Source: an uncultured Azospirillum sp. (GTDB taxonomy: Bacteria > Pseudomonadota > Alphaproteobacteria > RF32 > CAG-239). From it: a DNA stretch of 17,422 nt. The notes below the pieces were generated by a model that searched no databases, was not told where the DNA came from, and was given only the letters and a program-made list of their open reading frames with translations. The stretch lies in the NCBI GenBank assembly GCA_902489675.1, contig CABUAP010000009.1, positions 1 through 17,422 of the forward strand. The letters are read 5' to 3'. Positions 1 through 7,005 of the stretch are shown here, in pieces (position 1 is the first letter of the stretch; each line of letters starts with the position of its first letter). The position numbers and the translations under genes were made by a program.

Positions 1-190
1 TTGTTAATGTAGCACAAATATTTTTCAGACGCAAGCGATTTTTGCGAAAAAAATCAATTTTTAGGCTATTTTTTGTTAAACAACACTATTTTCCAAACCA
101 TTGATTTTCACAAAATCTAATACAGATAAAGCTTTTGCCGTATTTTCATTTTTTGTCTATTTTTATTTTCAGATAAAAAACTAACTCTAA
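1..190. other. AT-rich non-coding stretch downstream of mlaC
   Basis: No start-to-stop reading frame of useful length and no RNA gene is visible. The stretch is very AT-rich with runs of A and T. Two small inverted repeats occur (GATTTT/AAAATC at 103-117 and CGCAA/TTGCG near 32-48), but neither is followed by a T-run on the minus strand. No convincing terminator for the leftward gene mlaC is therefore seen. Confidence 0.5.
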
Positions 191-835
191 TTATTCGGCT
201 GTTTTTTGATAGTACTGCTCGCTCGACTCTGTCTGCAGTTCAAAATCTTCCAAAAACCATTCTATTTCCTCGTCCGCGTCGGCAATCATCTGATAAAAAC
301 GGCTGCGGTATGAGAGGATAAGCGAACTTTCCGCCACTTTGATATCGGTGAGCATAATCCGGTCATTTTTCTTATGCAGCCGAAACTCGACCAAAAAAGA
401 GGTCATTTTGCCGTCCATGCCGCGATAATCAATATTGGTGCGCACCAACATATACTCGCCGTCCGGCACGACTCCGGAAATGGAAAAATCCAGATTATTA
501 TCAAAACTGAGCGGAAAACCTTTATAGGTATTGAGGGCGTATCGGGTGAAAAGCTCCTGATATTTTTGCTGCTGTTCGGGCGTCATCTGCCGCCAGTATT
601 TACCAACCACGAATCGGGAAATATAATCGAGATCGACATAATTTAAGAAAAGTTCATCCAGTTTTTGGTACTTTACCGTCAAATCTTTTTCGGAAAAAGT
701 CTGCAACAGCTCCCTGCCCTTGGTTTCGCCGAAAACCCGGGCTTCTTCCTCGCTCAAAGGCGCGGCCGCGACCGGCAAAGCAAGCACCAGCAGCATAAAA
801 AAAGTGATAAGTTGTAAAAAATAGTTACTTTTCAT
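191..835 (-). CDS. mlaC: MlaC-family phospholipid-binding periplasmic protein
   Basis: A 214-residue protein with a signal peptide (hydrophobic residues 8-24, likely cut after an AAA near residue 25) and the all-over pattern of the MlaC/Ttg2D family (toluene-tolerance Ttg2 proteins). Recognisable blocks are the helix-rich N-terminus, 'WRQMTPEQQQKYQELFTRY' around residues 81-99 and the central 'YMLVRTNIDYRG' strand region. Known family role: carrying phospholipids across the periplasm between an outer-membrane partner (MlaA) and the inner-membrane MlaFEDB ABC complex. None of those partners is next to it here, so it is an orphan in this window. The C-terminus is unusually acidic (DADEEIEWFLEDFE). 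The ATG at 835 directly precedes the signal peptide; only a weak AGGG-like Shine-Dalgarno lies upstream. The gene diverges from the solute-binding protein across a 57-nt AT-rich gap. Family assignment is fairly sure; the exact lipid cargo is inference. Confidence 0.85.
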   Translation of the reverse strand: MKSNYFLQLITFFMLLVLALPVAAAPLSEEEARVFGETKGRELLQTFSEKDLTVKYQKLDELFLNYVDLDYISRFVVGKYWRQMTPEQQQKYQELFTRYALNTYKGFPLSFDNNLDFSISGVVPDGEYMLVRTNIDYRGMDGKMTSFLVEFRLHKKNDRIMLTDIKVAESSLILSYRSRFYQMIADADEEIEWFLEDFELQTESSEQYYQKTAE

Positions 836-892
836 AAAAAATACCCTATATTAGCAATCATATTAAATCATCATAACAAAACGGTTGTTAAA

Positions 893-1930
893 ATGAAACT
901 AAAATTATGGTTATGCCTCACCTTCTCGGCACTTGCCGCATCCGCCGCTTTTGCCGCCTCTCCCAAGCCGACGGTCAATGCCGGCCTGCACTATATTGAA
1001 ACTCGCGGGAAAATTTATTGCGGGACGGAAACCGGCAACAAAATTCTGGCTTATAAAGACGAAAGCGGCAACTGGCAGGGTATGGACGTTGAGCTGTGCA
1101 AAATGCTTTCCACCGCCATCTTTGGCAGAAGCGATCGGATTCAGATGGTGCCGCTTGCCTCCAACCGAGTATCCAATGCCTTTTACACCAACAAAATCGA
1201 CGTTATGATCGGCGGGTTGCCGTTTTCGGCCACAACTGAGATATCTACTCGCGCCGAGCCGGTTGATGTGTGGTATTATGACCGGCAGGTTTTTCTGGCG
1301 CACGCTCTTAAAGGCGCCACTTCGATGGAAGCTTACAAAGGTAAGAAAGTCTGCGTGGTCAACAACAGCGATGATCTGGCCAAACTGAAAGTTTACAATG
1401 ACAAATATCAGCTTGACTTTTCGCTCCTGACTTTTCCCAACATCCAACAGGCCAAAAATGCCTTTTTGCTCAACCGTTGCCAGCTGTTTACCGGCAACTC
1501 GATGATCTTGCGCGATATTGTTATCCATAGCCCTGCCGGTGTTTCCGATGTGGAAATGCTGCCGGAAACAATTACCACCCGTCCGATTTACGTTTATGCC
1601 GACAAGGACAATACCACCTTGAAAAGCATCATCAGATGGACAATGAATGCGGTAAAACAGGCGGAAGAAACCGGCCTTACCTCCAAAAACGTCGACATCC
1701 ACATCAGTTCGACAGACCCCTCAACCCGCAACCTGCTGGGCCTGGACGAACAATTATGGAAACGGTTCAAACTGTCGCCGACCTGGCTCCAGACTTATTT
1801 AAAAGAAAGCGGCAACTATGGGGAGGTGTTTGAAAAGAATCTGGGTGAAGGTTCGCAATTTAAAATCAAGCGCAACGAAAACAACCTGCTGAAAGACAAA
1901 GGCTTGATGTTCTCGGTACCGTTTATTTGA
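893..1930 (+). CDS. AapJ/BztA-like amino-acid ABC transporter substrate-binding protein
   Basis: A 345-residue periplasmic binding protein of the SBP_bac_3 family. The signal peptide spans residues 1-22 (cut near AFA). Features shared with the general L-amino-acid binding proteins AapJ/BztA: N-terminal 'IYCGTETG' (43-48), 'GNWQGMDVELCKML' (59-72), 'IIRWTMNAVKQAEETGLTSKNVD' region (246-268), and the C-terminal 'SGNYGEVFEKNLGEGS' and 'KGLMFSVP' blocks. Length matches AapJ (about 340). Cys 43, 69, 154 and 196 sit where the family carries cysteines. Arg120 fits the residue that binds the ligand carboxylate. The family's 'YTTD' aspartate, which contacts the ligand amino group, appears as 'FTGN' (Asn202), so ligand preference may differ. 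No permease or ATPase gene adjoins it, so it must work with distant partners or as a sensor. The ATG at 893 is set by the signal peptide; no Shine-Dalgarno is evident. An intrinsic terminator follows. Confidence 0.85.
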   Translation: MKLKLWLCLTFSALAASAAFAASPKPTVNAGLHYIETRGKIYCGTETGNKILAYKDESGNWQGMDVELCKMLSTAIFGRSDRIQMVPLASNRVSNAFYTNKIDVMIGGLPFSATTEISTRAEPVDVWYYDRQVFLAHALKGATSMEAYKGKKVCVVNNSDDLAKLKVYNDKYQLDFSLLTFPNIQQAKNAFLLNRCQLFTGNSMILRDIVIHSPAGVSDVEMLPETITTRPIYVYADKDNTTLKSIIRWTMNAVKQAEETGLTSKNVDIHISSTDPSTRNLLGLDEQLWKRFKLSPTWLQTYLKESGNYGEVFEKNLGEGSQFKIKRNENNLLKDKGLMFSVPFI

Positions 1931-1950
1931 TGTTCCTCATATTCCGCCGC

Positions 1951-1977
1951 ACTCCCCGCCTGAAACGGGGAGTTTTT
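1951..1977 (+). terminator. Intrinsic terminator after the solute-binding protein gene
   Basis: Perfect 8-bp stem ACTCCCCG/CGGGGAGT (1951-1958 and 1966-1973) with loop CCTGAAA, followed by TTTT. It begins 20 nt after the TGA stop at 1930. An overlapping outer pairing GCCGCAC/GTGCGGC (1946-1952 with 1980-1986) could extend the base of the hairpin. Confidence 0.9.
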
Positions 1978-2061
1978 GTGTGCGGCAGTTGCTATCTTTT
2001 TACAGCAAACAAAAGAAATTTATTGCACTTTCGCTCAAAAACTGTACAATCCGGGTATGGT

Positions 2062-2088
2062 AAAAAAAATATTTGTTTCACAAATATT
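2062..2088 (-). terminator. Possible terminator of the leftward prfB-yhdP-HAD run
   Basis: Read on the minus strand this is a 9-bp stem AATATTTGT/ACAAATATT (2080-2088 with 2068-2076), loop GAA, followed at once by six further Ts (A-run 2062-2067 on the plus strand). It lies about 110 nt past the stop of the HAD-like gene. The stem has only two G-C pairs, so termination strength is doubtful. Confidence 0.4.
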
Positions 2089-2196
2089 CAATCACCTGAA
2101 AAATGTATGGTAACATATTGATTATTTTAAATATTTTGCCACAGAAAGAAGCGTTTCAAGCGTCGCAAAAAAAGGAACATTTTTTACTGTTGCGGA

Positions 2197-2676
2197 TTAA
2201 TGTTTATGAGCTAAAAATTCTTCCACTTCCCGCAACGCTTCTTCGGGAGAAATATTAAAATCAATAATTTTACCGCCGACATCGCAAGTCCGGTTTTCCG
2301 GATTGTAGCAGCAGAAAGGGGTAGAAAATGACGCGCCGTAACCCGGCGTGTCGTCGATCTGGATGTCGATGCCGTTTTGCAGGCAATACTCCGCCTTTGC
2401 CTTGTCCCACAATTCGTCCGGCACTTTGAAGTTGCCGTTGGGAAAATATTTGACTTGTCCGCGGCTGGCAAAATGGTCAATCAGCGAAAAAATGTTATTG
2501 TAGCGGATCTTCCAGGAATCGAGAAAATTCTTCACCACCAGATAAGGGCCGCCGGAAATTACAAAAACCTCATACCCGCGATCAAAAGCCAACGCCGTAA
2601 AATCACGAAAAAATGACGGAGAAGTTGTGATTACGCCATGAAAATCTATGCCGATCTTGTATTTAGAAACTGTCAT
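2197..2676 (-). CDS. HAD-like superfamily protein with DxHGV motif
   Basis: A 159-residue HAD-fold protein. Visible motifs: motif I 'IGIDFHGVIT' (Asp11, with His13 in place of the usual second Asp), motif II 'VFVISGGP' (Ser41), a lysine-rich helix near 92-97, and the acidic motif IV 'IQIDDTPGYG' (Asp108/Asp109). It is small and has no obvious large cap. In HAD phosphatases the second Asp of motif I is the general acid/base, so its change to His suggests a different chemistry, a different leaving group, or a binding role. Start choice: the ATG at 2676 has a strong Shine-Dalgarno GGAGGA four bases upstream. A TTG 12 nt further up would put that site inside the gene. This start overlaps the end of the YhdP-like gene by 14 nt, so translation is probably coupled. 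The substrate is unknown; calling it a nucleotidase or phosphatase would be a guess. Confidence 0.8.
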   Translation of the reverse strand: MTVSKYKIGIDFHGVITTSPSFFRDFTALAFDRGYEVFVISGGPYLVVKNFLDSWKIRYNNIFSLIDHFASRGQVKYFPNGNFKVPDELWDKAKAEYCLQNGIDIQIDDTPGYGASFSTPFCCYNPENRTCDVGGKIIDFNISPEEALREVEEFLAHKH

Positions 2677-5600
2677 CTTCTCCTCCAAACACGCTTGACA
2701 CCGCGTCTTTTAACGAATTGGGGCTCAAAACCGAAAGCGGATTGAGGCGGACTTTCGGGTTTGTTGCCGTTCCCGTAATCGAGTAATTGGCCGCAAACAC
2801 GGTGCCGTCTTTACCGGCCAGCAAACTGCCTACCAACGGAATCCGTCCGATCAGCGTATTCAATCCGTAAGCCGGCGCAATCATGCCCTTAATGCTGATA
2901 TCTTCGTTGCTTGTATTGTAAGCGCCGGAAAATGTCAACCCGACCACATTGCCGTAAGTCTTGCCGCTTTTTACAGATAATATGTTATTTTTATATTTAA
3001 ACGGGGCATCAAAATGTGAAAATGTCATCCCCTCCCCGGTCAGCATATCCACCATGCCGGTAAAAGAAGCAACGGTCAGCAGCTTGGCCAAAAGCGGCGT
3101 ATTGTGCAAGCTGAAATCACGAATTTTGGCATGCCCGATAAACTCTTTATCGGCACCCCTTTTAGCCTCAATTTGCAAATTACCGCCGTGCATATCATTA
3201 TAAATGCGCAGAAAACGCAATGTATTGCCGGCATGATTGCTGCTGACGGAGAGCAGCCACTCGCTATCGGGACGCGGCACATAATCTACTTTTAAGTTCA
3301 TACTGCGGTTGTTATCATAATTGCCGATCATATGAACTTCGTGGATCCCGACACCGTTTCTCAGTTTTGCGCTGCCGGCAAAACCGGTCACCGAAACATT
3401 CGGATTGGTCCATAATCGATTAACGGCGATATTGATATCCACATCGGGCGTATTTTCCCAACTGTCATCGCTTTCTCCGCCGCCGGCAGAGCTTTTGCCC
3501 TTGCCGCGGTCAAAAAATTCGGACAAATCATAGCTGTCGCCGGAAATATTGATTTTGGCGGTTCCGTTTTTGGCAGAAGGCATTTCGATCTTGGCACTGG
3601 CTTTTGTCTTCGGTCCATTGATTTTGCCGATATCGACCACACTGACCGCGCCTTTTTTATCAAAACTGATTTTGCCGGCAATATCAAAATCATTTTTATG
3701 CAATTTAAAATCGGGAATCGAGGTCAGCTGCTTTTTAGCAAAAATCAGTTTGGCTGTAAAATCCGCCGCCGCTCCGGAAGGCTTATAAAAACCAAGAAAA
3801 CTGTAGTTCATGGCCGCTTTTTGCAGTTTAGCTTTAAGGTCCACCGTCAATTTATCGTCACTGCCCTGAGTTGCCGTCGCTTCCACTTCCGCACTGCCTT
3901 CAAAATACGGCGCTTTCAGCATATCATAGTCAATGCCGAATTTTTTGGCGCTTTGGGCATCAAGCTTGAGCGAAGCCTGATAACGGCTGCGGTACGGTTT
4001 ATCGGTTTTAAACTGCTCGTCCCAGACGATTTTGAGCGGCACCCCGTCAAAATCGGCATCTCCTTTGATTGACATCCCGTTGCTGTTAACATTCAGCTCC
4101 AGTTCTTTGGCGGTTATCGGACGGCCGTCCACGGCGTCTTTTATCCGCACGTTGTGCAGCAAAGACTTGACGGTAACGTCCACTTCATCGTAATCCAAAT
4201 CCTTTTTCAGCTCAAATTTCAGTCCCAGTTCCGTATCCGCCTCGCCTTCGATAATTTCGGGATGCAGCCCCATCTGCGAAGTAAATTCCAACGGTTTGTG
4301 GTCTATCAGTTTCAGGGCATCGGTGATTGAAGAATTGGAAGAAAGCCTGATATCAATATAATTATTATATTTATCCAGATCATAGATCCGAACATTGCCT
4401 TCGTTTAAAATAATACCGTCCGACACCGCCTTGTCGAGCGCAATGTTGATGCTGGTCGGCGCAACGCTGAAAGTGCCGTACACATTGTTGACCATCGGCA
4501 TGGTGTTGATATAACGGAGGTTGGAATCGGCAATGTAGGCCTTGCCTTTCAGATCCATCAGTCCAAAAGACTTGCTTTTTTTGTCATAGCCGAAATCAAA
4601 CTCGAAACGGGCGTCTTTGGCGTCGCCGCCGAAAATACTGTCCTTGCACCATTCCCAGGCATCGGGGGCAATATAACGCGGCCAATAGGTATATAAATCG
4701 TCAAATTTCAACTTTTTGATATCTGCCGTCAACGACAATTTCAAATTCTTTTTGGAATCTTCCAACAGATAATCGCCCAATCCCGATACTTTGAAACCAA
4801 GCGTTACTTTTTGCCCTCCGAGATAAAAATCGGCGTTTTCAATTGATACTTTATCCAGTCCGCCGCTGATTTCCCCTTCAAGCATAAAAGAAGAAATATC
4901 ATATTTGGAGCCGGCATCGCCGGTATCAAACAAAATGTAGCCGCGTCCGCCTTCCAACTGAAACTTGATTTTTTCCAGCGCGGTATCCACCGCCTCGATC
5001 AGATCGTCGCGATTTTTCAGAAATTCGTCAAAATTGATCAACGCGGCAATTTTACCGTTAATCGGCAGGTTAACATTGTACCAGTCGCGGCGGGCGCCGC
5101 CGTTGACATAGGTATCGACGATATCGGCCGGCACCAGGTCGGAAAAATAAATCTGTGCCGCCAGCCGATTGTCGGAAGGATGATAACGCGCTTCAATACC
5201 AACGCTGACCAGTTTATCCCGCAGTTTTACGGCACCGCTGATCTCGGTTTCGATATCGGTCAGATTGCGGTCAAAACTATAATTCAGATCGGCAAATTCC
5301 CACTTGCGGCCTAGATCAACTTCATGAAACTCCACCTTGCCATTATTGATTTCGATATCATTGATATAACTTTCCGAATAAGTCTTATCCGGAGAATTGA
5401 AACGCTCCAGAAACGCCTCAAATGCCGTAACATAATAGTCTATTTGTTTGCGGCTGACCTCCGAAGCTTTGGCTTTGTCGCTGACCCCGTATTCGGTAAA
5501 AATATAGACCGAAGGATTGTTGACTTCAATTGAGCTTGGAGCAATTACACCCTGCAGCAGCGCTTTGATGCTGAACGAAACGGCCACTCCCGGCGCGCTG

Positions 5601-5881
5601 ACCCGCATATGACCGTCGTTTTCTTCATAAACAACATTTTTGGCGATAATTTTGATCGGCTTGATCGAACGAACCAGCTCGATATTTACACTGTCGACCG
5701 TCACTTCCGAATTTTCGCTGTCCTGATTGAGCGCTGCAATAATATAAGGTTTGAGAAACGGAACCGCAATCGGCCCCCGATAAAGCTGCCAGATAAACAG
5801 CAGCAGCAAAATCAGAAGCAAAACCACAGTGTAATCAAAGATTTTGCGGGCAAGATAAAGCCGGTTCGAAACTTTTTTCAT
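2663..5881 (-). CDS. YhdP/AsmA-like large envelope protein (DUF3971 type)
   Basis: A 1072-residue protein with a short basic N-terminus, one membrane anchor (about 14-36, Leu-rich) and a long beta-rich remainder, the layout of AsmA-like/YhdP proteins that span the periplasm and move phospholipid between inner and outer membranes. The C-terminal part is the most diagnostic: 'LLAKLLTVASFTGMVDMLTG' followed by 'GRIPLVGSLLAGKDGTVFAANY' near residue 1015 and 'NPLSVLSP', matching the YhdP-type AsmA C-terminal signature. A Gly/Ser/Asp-rich linker lies near residue 797. The family is known in E. coli (about 1270 aa), so this copy is somewhat shorter. The ATG overlaps the prfB stop in an ATGA (4 nt), and its own end overlaps the HAD-like gene by 14 nt, which points to one transcript with coupled translation. 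The exact substrate is inferred from family knowledge. Confidence 0.8.
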   Translation of the reverse strand: MKKVSNRLYLARKIFDYTVVLLLILLLLFIWQLYRGPIAVPFLKPYIIAALNQDSENSEVTVDSVNIELVRSIKPIKIIAKNVVYEENDGHMRVSAPGVAVSFSIKALLQGVIAPSSIEVNNPSVYIFTEYGVSDKAKASEVSRKQIDYYVTAFEAFLERFNSPDKTYSESYINDIEINNGKVEFHEVDLGRKWEFADLNYSFDRNLTDIETEISGAVKLRDKLVSVGIEARYHPSDNRLAAQIYFSDLVPADIVDTYVNGGARRDWYNVNLPINGKIAALINFDEFLKNRDDLIEAVDTALEKIKFQLEGGRGYILFDTGDAGSKYDISSFMLEGEISGGLDKVSIENADFYLGGQKVTLGFKVSGLGDYLLEDSKKNLKLSLTADIKKLKFDDLYTYWPRYIAPDAWEWCKDSIFGGDAKDARFEFDFGYDKKSKSFGLMDLKGKAYIADSNLRYINTMPMVNNVYGTFSVAPTSINIALDKAVSDGIILNEGNVRIYDLDKYNNYIDIRLSSNSSITDALKLIDHKPLEFTSQMGLHPEIIEGEADTELGLKFELKKDLDYDEVDVTVKSLLHNVRIKDAVDGRPITAKELELNVNSNGMSIKGDADFDGVPLKIVWDEQFKTDKPYRSRYQASLKLDAQSAKKFGIDYDMLKAPYFEGSAEVEATATQGSDDKLTVDLKAKLQKAAMNYSFLGFYKPSGAAADFTAKLIFAKKQLTSIPDFKLHKNDFDIAGKISFDKKGAVSVVDIGKINGPKTKASAKIEMPSAKNGTAKINISGDSYDLSEFFDRGKGKSSAGGGESDDSWENTPDVDINIAVNRLWTNPNVSVTGFAGSAKLRNGVGIHEVHMIGNYDNNRSMNLKVDYVPRPDSEWLLSVSSNHAGNTLRFLRIYNDMHGGNLQIEAKRGADKEFIGHAKIRDFSLHNTPLLAKLLTVASFTGMVDMLTGEGMTFSHFDAPFKYKNNILSVKSGKTYGNVVGLTFSGAYNTSNEDISIKGMIAPAYGLNTLIGRIPLVGSLLAGKDGTVFAANYSITGTATNPKVRLNPLSVLSPNSLKDAVSSVFGGEDDSF

Positions 5882-6982
5882 TTATTGCTTACCTTATCGG
5901 CCAGCGCCGCCTCCAAAAACAAATCAATATCACCGTCCAAAACCGATTTGGCATCGGATGTTTCCGCGCCGGTACGCAGGTCTTTGATCATTTTGTAGGG
6001 CTGCAAAACATATGAGCGGATTTGGTAGCCCCAGCCGTTATCTCCCATCGAATCTCGTTCGCCCTGCGCCGCATCCTCGCGTTTTTTCAGTTCCATTTCA
6101 TATAAGCGCGCACGCAGCATTTTCCAAGCGGCATCCCGGTTTTGAAATTGAGAACGCTGGTTCTGACACTGAACGACAATGCCGGTCGGAATGTGAGTGA
6201 TCCGCACGGCAGAATCGGTCTTATTGATATGCTGACCGCCGGCGCCTGACGCGCGGTAGGTATCTACCCGGCAATCGGACTCGTTGATTTCGATATGGAT
6301 TTCGTCATCAATATCGGGATAAACACCGACCGAAGCAAAGCTTGTATGGCGTCTGGCATTGCTGTCAAACGGCGAAATGCGCACCAGACGATGAACCCCT
6401 GATTCCGATTTGAGCCAGCCGTAAGCATTATGCCCGCAGATTTTTACCGTTACCGATTTCAGCCCGGCCACATCGCCTTCCGCCTCTTCAATATATTCCA
6501 CTTTATATTGGTGCGCTTCCGCCCAGCGGGTATACATTCTAAGCAGCATCTCCGCCCAATCCTGAGCTTCGGTGCCGCCGCTGCCGGCATGGATTTCCAA
6601 AAAGGCGTCATCTTTGTCCGCTTCACCCGACAGCAAGGCCTCCAGCTCGCCGCGGCGGGTTTTAACTTTCAGTTCTTCCAGCTGGACAACAATTTCATCT
6701 ACCAGTTCCTGATTATTTTCAGCTTCCGCCAACTCGCAAAGCTCGCTCAAATCGCTCAACGTGCTCTCCGATTGTTGCAATGCCGTCAGATTTTCTTCCA
6801 GCGCATTTTTTTCGCTGAGCAGTTTTTGGGCGCGGGCGGCATCATTCCACAACTCCGGCGCAGCGGTCAGAGCGTTCAACTCTTCCAGACGCAATACGGC
6901 GTTGTCATAGTCAAAGAGACCTCCTCAGCAGCGAAAGCGACTGCTTGATTTCTTCAATAAGGGTTAATACTTCTGCCTGCAT
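5878..6982 (-). CDS. prfB: Peptide chain release factor 2 (with programmed +1 frameshift)
   Basis: Release factor 2, reading UGA and UAA stop codons in the ribosome. It is made from two frames: the ATG at 6982 opens a 23-codon leader ending in CTT then TGA (6913-6911). A +1 shift at CTT-TGA-C continues as Leu-Asp-Tyr-Asp-Asn for 344 more codons, giving about 367 residues, the usual RF2 length. The shift site is complete: internal Shine-Dalgarno AGGAGG (6925-6920), a 3-nt spacer, the slippery CTT, TGA and a following C. Stop-recognition tripeptide SPF ('RISPFDSNARRH') and the catalytic GGQ ('GAGGQHINKTDSAV') are both present. A GAGG Shine-Dalgarno precedes the ATG. A start inside the second frame (TTG at 6894) would miss the leader and is rejected. 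The gene follows mrcA after 23 nt and overlaps the YhdP-like gene in ATGA. Low RF2 favours the shift, so expression is probably self-regulated, as known in E. coli. Confidence 0.97.
6911..6925 (-). promoter_or_regulatory. prfB: prfB programmed +1 frameshift site
   Basis: On the minus strand the order is AGGAGG (internal Shine-Dalgarno), TCT, CTT, TGA, then C. The 3-nt spacing between the internal Shine-Dalgarno and CTT matches the well-studied E. coli arrangement. Codon 24 is the in-frame TGA; the downstream frame continues the conserved RF2 sequence directly, so this is recoding and not a broken gene. Confidence 0.96.
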
Positions 6983-7005
6983 ATTTTCCTCTTGGTTAAT
7001 TACAA

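Noticed and set aside
911..1702. 263-codon open frame antisense to the solute-binding protein gene
   Set aside because: The plus-strand frame has a signal peptide and clear family motifs; the antisense product shows no pattern and is a shadow.
1927..2121. 64-codon frame downstream of the solute-binding protein gene
   Set aside because: It reads through the intrinsic terminator at 1951-1977, has no ribosome-binding site and shows no protein-like pattern.
6894..6982. prfB as a broken or frameshifted pseudogene
   Set aside because: The stop sits in a complete RF2 recoding site and both frames join conserved RF2 sequence, so the gene is intact.
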